Positions 49,247 through 56,919 of a DNA stretch of 64,000 nucleotides are shown in pieces (positions within the stretch are counted from its first letter, which is position 1; the number at the start of each line of letters is the position of its first letter). The translations under genes were made by a program, and so were the position numbers. This DNA comes from a virus. The notes beneath the pieces are model-generated. The model searched no databases and was not told where the DNA came from. It was given only the letters and a program-made list of their open reading frames with translations. The stretch is taken from positions 41,444-105,443 of IMG/VR virus record IMGVR_UViG_3300042559_002030, one strand, 5' to 3'.

Positions 49247-50384
49247 TGATTTTTAATTGAAAATTATTGTATTTCTCAACTGTGGTATGTAACAGTGTCC
49301 ATTTGTAGTTTAATATATTTGAACACCATATATTGTCATAGTCACTTATATTGTTTTCTAGCACCCAGTCAATTAGATTATCATTGCAAAACTCAACAAC
49401 TTTTGTTTTTTGCGCATGTTGCCAGTGACTGCTAAAATTCTCTTTCACTTGTTTTGTAAATCTGCTGTTGACATATTCAACAAACATTGATTGCTTTTTT
49501 AACTGCAATCTTTCCAATGGAGTGAGATTTGGATTATCTACTTCGTAGTGCTTTAAGTTATTTTGTGTTATAAAGTTCCAAACAAAATTTCCATAGTCTG
49601 TTCCGTCCCAAGTGGTCCAAAGTTTCTGACAAAAATCAATTTGTACACGGCTTATGTCAACTATTTGGATATGTTGCGTGGCAGCATTGATAATATTTAA
49701 GATCCAGTATAGGCCGGATCCAGGTGATACCAATTGTTTTTGTTTGATTTCGGTGATAGGTTCGTTGTTAAAAATCCATAACTGATTTTCGGCTATGTTT
49801 TTATAATCCTGGAACTGGGTCAGATCAATGGTGCCGTCATACAAAAAGAATTTTAAATCTCTAGCAGCATTGTTCCAGTTCACAACAGCTCGGTTACTTT
49901 GTAATTGTTTTGCTATGAGCCCTTGTCCAAATGCTGTAACAGTGTATTCTGCCACAGCCACGCCAGGTTTAATCCATAAAGGTGTATAATTGTCATGCAA
50001 ATTTTGATCGCTGCGCACAGGCACTGAATGAGACACTGTGCTAATTGAAAAATCCTCTGCATCAAATTTACCCAGATCCATAAACCAACATTGATCATCT
50101 AAACATACCGGCTGTCCTGGATGCCAAATCACATGTGCAATCAGTCCATAATGTGGATATGTATCAACTAATTTTTTCCACTGCTGCCAATCTATGAACA
50201 TGGTTCCGCTTTTGACGAACAGCGCAGACTTGTGCCCGTGCTGCTTGGCCCACAATACACCATCTGCCCAATTGTTACAAATAAAAACTTCTTGCCGGGT
50301 GGATTCCCCGTGTTTACCAAATTGTATGCCACTCAAAGTTTGATTTCTAAGTGGTCCGTCTAGAATGATCACTGGCCAAGCCAT
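49215..50384 (-). CDS. Unknown protein of the oxygenase cassette
   Basis: 389 residues, AT-rich, Trp-rich: MAWPVIILDGPLRNQTL, SALFVKSGTMFIDWQQW, LIAHVIWHPGQPVCLDDQCWFMDL, and a helical C-terminal third. The first 120 residues have alternating strands and helices and could be a Rossmann or glycosyltransferase-like fold; no DxD. Overlaps 48560 (32 bases) and 50384 (1 base), so tightly coupled. Not recognised. Confidence 0.72.
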   Translation of the reverse strand: MAWPVIILDGPLRNQTLSGIQFGKHGESTRQEVFICNNWADGVLWAKQHGHKSALFVKSGTMFIDWQQWKKLVDTYPHYGLIAHVIWHPGQPVCLDDQCWFMDLGKFDAEDFSISTVSHSVPVRSDQNLHDNYTPLWIKPGVAVAEYTVTAFGQGLIAKQLQSNRAVVNWNNAARDLKFFLYDGTIDLTQFQDYKNIAENQLWIFNNEPITEIKQKQLVSPGSGLYWILNIINAATQHIQIVDISRVQIDFCQKLWTTWDGTDYGNFVWNFITQNNLKHYEVDNPNLTPLERLQLKKQSMFVEYVNSRFTKQVKENFSSHWQHAQKTKVVEFCNDNLIDWVLENNISDYDNIWCSNILNYKWTLLHTTVEKYNNFQLKINEIRNKPVDV

Positions 50385-51184
50385 TATAAAGTAACCCTGA
50401 CAGGCACAGCATTATTTTTTAATTGTTCTTTTAACAAATCAAGTTGAGTTGTTTTTCCAAACACACTGACGCCGAATATGTTCTCGATGTTCCAGCTGGG
50501 TATATTCCAATGCTGTGTCCACTCATGTTGATAATGTTTCCACCAAGAAGAGAATTCATCGCATTGTTTGTTTTTTAATCGGTCCATGTCCTCAAGTGCC
50601 ACATATATCTTTGGTCTAAGTTTCAGCCAGGGCTTGGCCAATTCACACATTCTTTTTATGTCATTGGGCTCGTTGTTTATCCAATATGCGTACGGTGTCT
50701 TGCCCAACTCTGACCACTGCACATATATATCACCGGCTTGAATTGTTGTTTGAGTATTGATTAACCATTTTTGATCAATTGGTTTTTCTAGTAACCCAGA
50801 TTTTTCGCGATAGTCTATACAAAATACACCATTGGTTTTTTTGAAATACATTTCACACATGTGAATATGTTCGTGAAAATCTAACCAATCAGAATTACCA
50901 TTGTAATTTTTTTCATAGATTTTATGTATACTGTTAAAATACATCTGATCCTGAGCCAAACATTTTGAGCGATCAATAGGAACCGATACTCCATGTGCAT
51001 ACTTTATCAACTGCTCGACCAAATCTGTATAGGTTAAATTTTTTGTATAGTAAGGATTGTCCCAGGGCCTAAACGGTATTGATATCTTACTCAAATGTTT
51101 GTATATTTTTTGATAGGTCGTGGCCAATGGGCTATCATCTATAGACAGATCTATAACGCAATTGTTTGAAAAAATCAATTTCAT
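50384..51184 (-). CDS. Unknown protein of the oxygenase cassette
   Basis: 266 residues, AT-rich, aromatic. MKLIFSNNCVIDLSIDDSPLATTYQKIYKHLS, then PFRPWDNPYYTKNLT, DWLDFHEHIHMCEMYF, DIYVQWSELGKTPYAYW and FGVSVFGKTTQLDLLKEQLK. The HEHIHMC stretch could bind metal. First gene of the cassette, driven by a sigma70 promoter at 51191-51219. No family known to me. Confidence 0.72.
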   Translation of the reverse strand: MKLIFSNNCVIDLSIDDSPLATTYQKIYKHLSKISIPFRPWDNPYYTKNLTYTDLVEQLIKYAHGVSVPIDRSKCLAQDQMYFNSIHKIYEKNYNGNSDWLDFHEHIHMCEMYFKKTNGVFCIDYREKSGLLEKPIDQKWLINTQTTIQAGDIYVQWSELGKTPYAYWINNEPNDIKRMCELAKPWLKLRPKIYVALEDMDRLKNKQCDEFSSWWKHYQHEWTQHWNIPSWNIENIFGVSVFGKTTQLDLLKEQLKNNAVPVRVTL

Positions 51185-51190
51185 GTCAGT

Positions 51191-51219
51191 AGTATATACT
51201 TATTGCAGTAAGAAGTCAA
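51191..51219 (-). promoter_or_regulatory. Sigma70 promoter butted onto a terminator
   Basis: TTGACT, 17-base spacer, TATACT on the minus strand; the -35 shares bases with the T-run of the terminator at 51217-51249. It drives the oxygenase cassette. Confidence 0.72.
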
Positions 51220-51249
51220 AAAAACAGGTACCTTTTTTAAGGGTACCTG
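51217..51249 (-). terminator. Strong Rho-independent terminator
   Basis: CAGGTACC pairs with GGTACCTG (8 bp) around a 9-base loop, followed by seven T on the minus strand. Ends the transcript of the small early genes at 51.3-52.9 kb. Confidence 0.83.
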
Positions 51250-51298
51250 CCAAAAGTCCGGGGCGGAGCCAACCAACCCCGGGAATAACCCTGATGAG
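51250..51298 (-). other. Structured 3' UTR element
   Basis: Between the stop of 51299-51514 and the terminator, CCGGGG at 51259-51264 can pair with CCCCGG (51278-51283) across a 13-base loop, followed by AATAAC/GTTATT (51283-51302), which overlaps the gene's stop. Very GC-rich in an AT-rich setting. It might be a small RNA or a stability element; not assigned. Confidence 0.4.
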
Positions 51299-51514
51299 TT
51301 ATTTTTTTCTGTTGACTGTGGTCCTAAACAAGAATCCGCACAGCACAGTCAGGCCCCAGGCCTGCAACCAGGACACTTCGTTGACACCTGTTACAGCACC
51401 TACCAAGCAACCGTTCCACAACATGTACACAGGCCAACTCAGCAAGAAACTCAACAGCAGGATGCCTACAATGCCACCAAAAACTGCACCAACAACAACC
51501 AAAATCTTTTCCAT
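51299..51514 (-). CDS. Small membrane protein
   Basis: 71 residues with two hydrophobic helices (VVVGAVFGGIVGILLLSFLLSWPVYMLW and WLQAWGLTVLCGFLFR). The WPVYMLWNGCLVGAV signature is known to me from an unassigned T4-like phage membrane protein. Early transcript, ending with the structured 3' UTR. Confidence 0.8.
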   Translation of the reverse strand: MEKILVVVGAVFGGIVGILLLSFLLSWPVYMLWNGCLVGAVTGVNEVSWLQAWGLTVLCGFLFRTTVNRKK

Positions 51515-51515
51515 G

Positions 51516-51632
51516 TTATGCTCCGTAGTATTCTAAACATTTAACTGTGAAGCCTGCTTCACGCTGTTCATCTGCTTCGTATTCAGTGTCCACTGAGTAC
51601 AAGTACAAGTCACCATCCCAGATTTCAAACAT
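51516..51632 (-). CDS. Small hypothetical protein (38 aa)
   Basis: ATG at 51632 codes MFEIWDGDLYLYSVDTEYEA then DEQREAGFTVKCLEYYGA. The in-frame longer start would lie within the neighbouring gene. It overlaps that gene by 8 bases; small acidic proteins of this pattern occur in T4-like phages. Function unknown. Confidence 0.65.
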   Translation of the reverse strand: MFEIWDGDLYLYSVDTEYEADEQREAGFTVKCLEYYGA

Positions 51633-51849
51633 GCTCAACTCCAAAATGTTCTTTAATCCTGTTAGCAACAAACACACCATAATCATCATTTCGTCTATCG
51701 TTGCTAACAAATTCAGCACATTCCTTGACAATTAAGTCAGCGAATTTTTGTTGATCTATTGTTATTTTTAGCATGGGATTACCTTCGTGATCCGTGCCGT
51801 GCTCACGGATGAGACTTTGATCGTATAATGCTTTGATTCGTTCGTTCAT
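51625..51849 (-). CDS. Small conserved early protein
   Basis: 74 residues, MNERIKALYDQSLIREHGTDHEGNPMLKITIDQQKFADLIVKECAEF. The start and the FADLIVKECAEF helix recall an unassigned early protein widespread in T4-like phages. Adjacent to the AAA+ gene upstream. Confidence 0.82.
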   Translation of the reverse strand: MNERIKALYDQSLIREHGTDHEGNPMLKITIDQQKFADLIVKECAEFVSNDRRNDDYGVFVANRIKEHFGVEHV

Positions 51850-51850
51850 T

Positions 51851-52873
51851 TTATGCCGCCTTCATGCAAGTTGTTTCTGCCAGACGCTTCCAGTTCAGCA
51901 TGCTCATCTTGCGCAGGTCTGCAATTTTGATTGCCATGCGCAGACTCATTTCACGCAGACGATTCTGATTGGCGTCCATGAACGCAATGATCTCGTCTTG
52001 AACTTCGGGTTCAAAATCGTAGTCTGCAAACAACACGCCATCTTTGGCAATTTGTTTGATACGCAGAATCTTGTCACGCATGGTGTCCAAAGTCAGATCC
52101 AGGTAGTGGCAACGACTTTGCAGTGCATCCAAGTGATCCCGCAGTTTCTGCGATTTCATCTTGTCAAACTTCAAGTTGGTGATAAAGATGGCACTGCCTT
52201 TGAATTCAAAACTGTCTGGGATGCCTTCGCGGCGCAGGCTGCTGCTTTCTGACAACCAGCTAATCTTGCGCTTCTTGCCTGAGTCTAATGCACCCTTCAG
52301 CAGGTTCAAGCTCACGTCATCCAACAGGATACTGTCGCAGTCGTCAAACACAACCACGCAATTGGCGTCTGAATACTTGTACAGAGTCTGGTACAGGCCA
52401 ATGGGTGTAGCAGCACCTTTCACAACTTCTGCTCGCAGTCGCTTGCCTGCCAGTTTGTCAAACATGGTGGCTTTTTCAATCTCTTGCTCCACACCAAAGC
52501 TCTTGCCCACACCCGGAGGACCCGATACAATCATGGCGCGGATGTCGCCTGTCACTGTGGCTTTGGTCATTTCGTGCAGGATGTCAAAACGCTCACGGAT
52601 ACGATCCATGGCCTGTTCTTCTGTTTCTGCTGGTGCAGCCACTGCCTTGGCAGCGTTGGTGGTTGTGTCTGTCATGCCGTTAGTATACTCAATATCAGAA
52701 ATGTTGTCAACACGGATACGGATCGTATCTGGGCAATTGGGAAAATTGCCGTCATTTTTAACAGTCACAAAGTTGCCTTTGGCGCCGGTCTGAAAGCCCG
52801 ACACAAGACTAAACACTTGGTCAGCTACGGGACGCTTACGATACTCTCCGCGAACGATACGAATTGCACTCAT
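51851..52873 (-). CDS. AAA+ ATPase
   Basis: 340 residues. Walker A GPPGVGKS (about 118-125), Walker B VVFDDCDS, sensor I TN (IFITNLKF), and a C-terminal helical lid with arginine region. N-terminal domain beta-rich (MSAIRIVRGEYRKRPVADQVFSL). Not gp44 (clamp loader) in pattern; a remodeller of unknown target found in pelagiphages and cyanophages. Ribosome site AAAGGAGCC decides the start; early promoter 52909-52937 upstream. Confidence 0.9.
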   Translation of the reverse strand: MSAIRIVRGEYRKRPVADQVFSLVSGFQTGAKGNFVTVKNDGNFPNCPDTIRIRVDNISDIEYTNGMTDTTTNAAKAVAAPAETEEQAMDRIRERFDILHEMTKATVTGDIRAMIVSGPPGVGKSFGVEQEIEKATMFDKLAGKRLRAEVVKGAATPIGLYQTLYKYSDANCVVVFDDCDSILLDDVSLNLLKGALDSGKKRKISWLSESSSLRREGIPDSFEFKGSAIFITNLKFDKMKSQKLRDHLDALQSRCHYLDLTLDTMRDKILRIKQIAKDGVLFADYDFEPEVQDEIIAFMDANQNRLREMSLRMAIKIADLRKMSMLNWKRLAETTCMKAA

Positions 52874-52908
52874 GGTTGGCTCCTTTGGTGTGCGTTGTTT
52901 AAGTATTA

Positions 52909-52937
52909 ATTATAGCAGAATAGCAATTAATGGTCAA
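52909..52937 (-). promoter_or_regulatory. Early sigma70 promoter, repeated type
   Basis: TTGACC, 17-base spacer, TATAAT on the minus strand; spacer end TATTCTGC as in the 17-18 kb set. Drives the AAA+ gene and three small genes. It overlaps the end of the gene upstream. Confidence 0.85.
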
Positions 52938-53064
52938 CTGTTTGTTCTGCAAGCACTTGTGGCGTAATTACAACACCACCATAGCATTGCTGGTACAAGT
53001 CAGCTACAGATTTTAGAAAAAAAATGTATACTTTACCATTACCTGCAATCAATGTGTACTGCAT
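52927..53064 (-). CDS. Small hypothetical protein (45 aa)
   Basis: ATG at 53064 (ribosome site AAAAGGAA) codes MQYTLIAGNGKVYIFFLKSV and then ADLYQQCYGGVVITPQVLAEQTVDH. Own early promoter at 53095-53123. The stop lies in the next promoter. Similar short early proteins occur in T4-like phages; function unknown. Confidence 0.72.
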   Translation of the reverse strand: MQYTLIAGNGKVYIFFLKSVADLYQQCYGGVVITPQVLAEQTVDH

Positions 53065-53094
53065 TGTGATTCCTTTTTGCTTTGCTATGTGTGT

Positions 53095-53123
53095 ATTATA
53101 GCATTTGGGCAATTAATGGTCAA
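53095..53123 (-). promoter_or_regulatory. Early sigma70 promoter behind terminator
   Basis: TTGACC, 17-base spacer, TATAAT on the minus strand, a few bases beyond the terminator at 53128-53155. Confidence 0.85.
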
Positions 53124-53127
53124 CCAC

Positions 53128-53155
53128 AAAAAACCCTGCTAAAAGCAGGGTTTTT
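53128..53155 (-). terminator. Rho-independent terminator
   Basis: CCCTGC/GCAGGG stem with a TAAAA loop, flanked by A and T runs on both sides (works in both directions). Ends the virion gene 53176-53871. Confidence 0.83.
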
Positions 53156-53175
53156 GATGTTGTACAGTGCAAGGG

Positions 53176-53871
53176 TTACTCACTGCCCGCACTAATGTTG
53201 AAATTGTATTCAATTGTGCTGCCGGCCTCGACTGACCATGTCCACTGACCGGATGGCGGTATTTCTCGACTCTGAGGTACGCCGTTAATTTGTACACTAC
53301 TGCGGGAATCTTGTGTGCCGTCTGAATTTGTAGGAACTCCAGTGTAACACATTTTAAATGTGTCCACGGTGCCTGGGAAAAGAATTTCACCATTTATAGT
53401 TGCTTCACCTGCTAACTGACTCTCAGAGACTTGCCAAGTTGACCCGCTGCCCGATACAATTGTTGTTCCTTTGGTTATAATAGTGTTATGTATGATCTGG
53501 CCGGGTACAATTTCTCCAGACGTCACGCTACTTACATTCAATGTTGTGTCGCTAATGGAACCACTGAATTCTACCATATTTGTTGCTGTTGACATGTAGT
53601 TGCTTTTTACAAAGCCAAGTATTATGCCGGATCCAGTTGCAACAGAAATTGTCATTGGATACGAACCGCTGAAACTGGTTGGAAACAGTGCTGACTCGGT
53701 CACTGAAAACAATACCGGTGCATTGGTCATATCAATTGGCAACGCAGGAATATCTTCAGTTAATGTATCGACTGCCCCGCTAAAAACTGTTTGTCCATTG
53801 ATGTGTGCGTTTAATTGTAACGGCACTGCACCGTATGCGTATCCGCAAAATTGTATTGTTCTATTGGCCAT
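53176..53871 (-). CDS. Virion structural protein
   Basis: 231 residues, beta-rich, Ser/Thr/Gly-rich (MANRTIQFCGYAYGAVPLQLNAHINGQTVFSGAV...; PPSGQWTWSVEAGSTIEYNFNIS). Pattern of a tail or capsid decoration protein known from marine T4-like phages. Late box GATAAATA 20 bases before its start and a strong terminator after it form a separate late unit. Confidence 0.8.
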   Translation of the reverse strand: MANRTIQFCGYAYGAVPLQLNAHINGQTVFSGAVDTLTEDIPALPIDMTNAPVLFSVTESALFPTSFSGSYPMTISVATGSGIILGFVKSNYMSTATNMVEFSGSISDTTLNVSSVTSGEIVPGQIIHNTIITKGTTIVSGSGSTWQVSESQLAGEATINGEILFPGTVDTFKMCYTGVPTNSDGTQDSRSSVQINGVPQSREIPPSGQWTWSVEAGSTIEYNFNISAGSE

Positions 53872-53891
53872 CTAAGGTCTCCTGTTATGTT

Positions 53892-53899
53892 TATTTATC
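53892..53899 (-). promoter_or_regulatory. Late promoter box GATAAATA
   Basis: GATAAATA on the minus strand, 20 bases before the ATG at 53871; overlaps the stop of the glycosyltransferase gene upstream. Confidence 0.55.
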
Positions 53900-54629
53900 A
53901 CTGCCAGTGTGATATCACTGTGGCATCTGTTATTTCATGCGGTTTAGGTTGGCCATGAAATACCAATATACTGGTATCAGTGGTTAAGGTTGTTCCTGTA
54001 CCAGGTGTGCGGTGCTTTTTACGAGCAAAGTCAAATCCACCGTCGACACATTCCCATTTCCAGCTTTTTACCCATTCAGAATGAAAAAATCGACGATGTG
54101 CCGTGGGTATTACATCTGACACAAAATCCTGATCTCCGCGGTATTTACGAACAAAGAAGTCTATGTCCTGATCTACCACTGTGTTCCACACATGCTGGTA
54201 TTGTGCAGTGTCCCACCACATCACACTGGTATTTGATCCGGTCCAGTTGTGCTTCCACAGATATTTGAAGTCCCGTATTGACCAAAAATGTCGCAAATTC
54301 AATTGCCAGATCCAGTCTATGTTGTTGGCAATGACCACATCTAAATCAAAATACAACATGGGGCCTGAATGATGCTGGGTGTTGAACAACTGTAGTTTAT
54401 ACCACCAACTTTTTTTGGGCCCAGCAAATCCCCAATCTTCTAAACAGTGCTTGACCATGTGATCCGGAACTGGTCTTGTTGCTTCGGTATAAACATGTAG
54501 TCGGACTGGGCGGGTCAAATGTCTGCATAACATGCTGTACAGTCGATCCACATAGGTCCAGTCGTATCCGTTGCTGTGTATAACACAAGCACAGTCCAGT
54601 GGCTGTGTGTTGGCGATCAGTGAGGTCAT
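53898..54629 (-). CDS. Glycosyltransferase (GT8-like fold, DxD)
   Basis: 243 residues. PVRLHVYTEATRPVP, PMLYFDLDVVIANNID (DxD-type motif for nucleotide-sugar and metal), NTSVMWWDT and GDQDFVSDVIP. Transfers a sugar from a nucleotide donor; acceptor unknown. Related to the 58719 protein in the same island (both have LYxDLDxVI...NID). Late-type box CATAAATA 4 bases before the ATG. Confidence 0.82.
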   Translation of the reverse strand: MTSLIANTQPLDCACVIHSNGYDWTYVDRLYSMLCRHLTRPVRLHVYTEATRPVPDHMVKHCLEDWGFAGPKKSWWYKLQLFNTQHHSGPMLYFDLDVVIANNIDWIWQLNLRHFWSIRDFKYLWKHNWTGSNTSVMWWDTAQYQHVWNTVVDQDIDFFVRKYRGDQDFVSDVIPTAHRRFFHSEWVKSWKWECVDGGFDFARKKHRTPGTGTTLTTDTSILVFHGQPKPHEITDATVISHWQ

Positions 54630-54633
54630 TCTA

Positions 54634-54661
54634 TATTTATGTGCGTATATAACGATAAATA
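54634..54661. promoter_or_regulatory. Two divergent late boxes with no leader
   Basis: CATAAATA (54641-54634, minus) lies 4 bases from the ATG at 54629; GATAAATA (54654-54661, plus) lies 5 bases from the ATG at 54667. Neither gene has a Shine-Dalgarno sequence. Confidence 0.5.
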
Positions 54662-54666
54662 TCTTT

Positions 54667-55431
54667 ATGAAAATAGTATTAGTAACCGGTGGATTTGATC
54701 CTGTGCATTCGGGACATATTGCCTACTTTAAAGCTGCAAAAACTCTAGGCGACATGTTGATTGTTGGCCTCAATAGCGATGAGTGGCTGGTTCGTAAAAA
54801 AGGTGCAGCCTTTATGCCCTGGAACGAACGACTCTGCATTGTTAATAATTTATCAATGGTTGACGAAGTTTATACCTTTGACGACAATGACGGATCAGCA
54901 AAACATTTTATTCAACAAGCAAGAGCACATTACCCCGATGCCGAACTGATATTTGCCAATGGCGGGGACAGAACCCGAGATAACATTCCAGAAATGGATG
55001 TGATAGATGCTAATTTATCATTTGTGTTTGGCATAGGCGGTGAAGATAAAAAGAATTCTAGCAGTTGGATATTGCAAGAATGGAAAGCACCCCGGACCGA
55101 ACGAGCCTGGGGATACTATCGTGTGCTGCACGAAGTGGGTGCCAACACCAAGCTCAAAGAGCTCACTGTGATGCCTCAGACCTGTTTAAGCATGCAACGC
55201 CATGATCTACGACAGGAGTTTTGGTTTGTGGCCGAAGGCACAGCCACAGTGTACACACTGGAAGACTCCAGCACAGACCGTGACGTCAAGTGCCAGCTTG
55301 ATGTGCATGAACACACTTTTATTGAATGTCGTGAATGGCATCAGCTGTGTAACGAAACTGATAAACCGCTGAAACTGATTGAGATCCAGTACGGCAGTGA
55401 CTGTGTCGAAGAAGATATTGAGAGAAAATAA
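54667..55431 (+). CDS. Cytidylyltransferase-cupin fusion
   Basis: 254 residues. N-terminal nucleotidyltransferase with TGGFDPVHSGH (His14-x-Gly-His17 of the CTP-transfer family) and the later ANGGDRTRDN and SSSWIL segments, similar to HldE C-domain, glycerol-3-phosphate and ADP-heptose-type enzymes. Residues about 155-254 form a cupin (WFVAEGTATVYTLED, CREWHQLCNETDKPLKLIEIQYG) like mannose-6-phosphate isomerase type II tails. A nucleotide-activated sugar or polyol is the likely product. Starts the plus-strand glycan operon. Confidence 0.85.
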   Translation: MKIVLVTGGFDPVHSGHIAYFKAAKTLGDMLIVGLNSDEWLVRKKGAAFMPWNERLCIVNNLSMVDEVYTFDDNDGSAKHFIQQARAHYPDAELIFANGGDRTRDNIPEMDVIDANLSFVFGIGGEDKKNSSSWILQEWKAPRTERAWGYYRVLHEVGANTKLKELTVMPQTCLSMQRHDLRQEFWFVAEGTATVYTLEDSSTDRDVKCQLDVHEHTFIECREWHQLCNETDKPLKLIEIQYGSDCVEEDIERK

Positions 55432-55432
55432 T

Positions 55433-56224
55433 TTGTTTTTTAAAAATGTTCTTTTTGATTCAATTCCAAAGAGTGACAATTTAGTTGTTTTTTCTTGCGA
55501 CGATAATTATTTTAAAAAATACGGAATATATAATATTTTATCGTGTAACGACACCAATCAACCAGTGCATGTACACTTAATTAATCCATCACTGGATTCA
55601 GTGTTGACTTTAAAAGCAATAATAGATAAATTACAGATTCCGCTATCGTGGTCTACTGAGTACTTTGAAACGTCAAATTTAAATTTTTATCTATTAAAAA
55701 GTTATTATTACATGGCTAGATTTTATCTTTCTAATTATATATTTCAACACACTTCTGTAACTTGCATTAAAATCGTCGATGCTGATATTATCTTTAATTC
55801 TTTAATTAGCTTTCCTGAATCAGTTAATATAGGAATAACTTATAAAAAACAAAAAAACACCGCTTGGGAAAGAACTGCTGCTTATTTTTTATTTTTAACA
55901 TCATCATATAAAAATTTTCTTCCAAAAGTCATTGATCTATACGAAGAAAAAATAAAAAATATAGATTTTTTAAAAGTTGAAAAAATAGAAAACAAAATAG
56001 AAAAAGCTAATTTTACAGGACTTGATCAGGTGTGCTTAACTGAAATTTTAGAAAACGAATGCATTTATCAAAATCAAGATTTTTTAAATTTAGGATCTCT
56101 ACAATCATTTTCTAGCAAAGGCCCTGATGCAAAAATTTGGGTATTGGTCGGTAAAACTAAAAAATTGTTACCAGACGACTATCTACCAGTTAAATACAAA
56201 AAATACTTTGAAAACATACAATGA
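55433..56224 (+). CDS. AT-rich putative glycosyltransferase
   Basis: 263 residues if it starts at the TTG at 55433, just after the previous stop; the open frame continues upstream inside the cytidylyltransferase gene. The DNA is far more AT-rich than its neighbours (about 28 percent GC in the line 55441-55500). VVFSCDDNYFKKYGIYNI, VHLINPS and CIKIVDADIIFNSL (DxD) suggest a GT8-like glycosyltransferase; TWERTAAYFLF-type C-terminal part. Likely a recent import. ATGA overlap with the next gene. Confidence 0.7.
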   Translation: MFFKNVLFDSIPKSDNLVVFSCDDNYFKKYGIYNILSCNDTNQPVHVHLINPSLDSVLTLKAIIDKLQIPLSWSTEYFETSNLNFYLLKSYYYMARFYLSNYIFQHTSVTCIKIVDADIIFNSLISFPESVNIGITYKKQKNTAWERTAAYFLFLTSSYKNFLPKVIDLYEEKIKNIDFLKVEKIENKIEKANFTGLDQVCLTEILENECIYQNQDFLNLGSLQSFSSKGPDAKIWVLVGKTKKLLPDDYLPVKYKKYFENIQ

Positions 56225-56919
56225 AACCAATACCAATTTTTGTCGGATACGATCCCAGAGAAGCAATAGCTTACCACACCTGTGTTAACTCAATCATTAG
56301 GCATGCAAGCAAGCCTGTAGCAATTATTCCACTGGCCCTTAACTTGTTTACCGACTACACAGAAACGCACACTGATGGTAGCAATCAGTTTATCTACAGT
56401 CGCTTTCTTGTGCCGCACTTGATGGAGTACACTGGCCATGCTATCTTTATAGATGGTGATATGATTGTGCGCAGCGACATTGCGGAACTCTGGGCTCTAC
56501 GCAATCCTGGCCTGGATGTGCAAGTGGTCAAGCATGACTACAAAACTCGTATGCCTGTAAAATATCTAGGAGCAAAGAATGAAGACTATCCTCGTAAAAA
56601 TTGGAGTAGTGTTATACTGTGGAATTGTAATAGCTTTCCTAACCGGGCTCTTACTCCCAAGTTCGTCCAGCGTGCCACTGGTAGCGAGCTCCACCGCTTC
56701 TCGTGGATAGACGATGATCGCATTGGCGAATTGCCCAAAGAATGGAATTGGTTAGACGTTGAATACGACGCAAACCCCAATGCAAAACTGGTACATTATA
56801 CCTTGGGCACGCCGTGTTTTCACGAGTTTGCCGATAAAGGCAGCTTTGCCAATGAATGGCACCAAGAAAGAATTCATACAGAATATTGCCAACAACACTT
56901 ATCAAATGACCAAACTTAA
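56221..56919 (+). CDS. Glycosyltransferase family 8-like
   Basis: 232 residues. IFVGYDPREAIAYHTCVNSI, SRFLVPHLM, AIFIDGDMIVRSDIAEL (DxD), then WNWLDVEYD and KLVHYTLGTPCF (His near the acidic end), in the order of GT8 enzymes such as glycogenin and LPS galactosyltransferases. Probably adds hexose in surface glycan or modified virion glycan. Overlaps both neighbours. Confidence 0.87.
   Translation: MKPIPIFVGYDPREAIAYHTCVNSIIRHASKPVAIIPLALNLFTDYTETHTDGSNQFIYSRFLVPHLMEYTGHAIFIDGDMIVRSDIAELWALRNPGLDVQVVKHDYKTRMPVKYLGAKNEDYPRKNWSSVILWNCNSFPNRALTPKFVQRATGSELHRFSWIDDDRIGELPKEWNWLDVEYDANPNAKLVHYTLGTPCFHEFADKGSFANEWHQERIHTEYCQQHLSNDQT

Noticed and set aside
51283-51302. Hammerhead ribozyme core CTGATGAG
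   Set aside because: The required GAAAC strand and three-stem layout are missing; this is just the loop of a small palindrome overlapping a stop codon.
55379-55432. Upstream extension of the AT-rich GT
   Set aside because: It lies in another frame within the C-terminal cupin coding region; start at TTG 55433 fits operon spacing.
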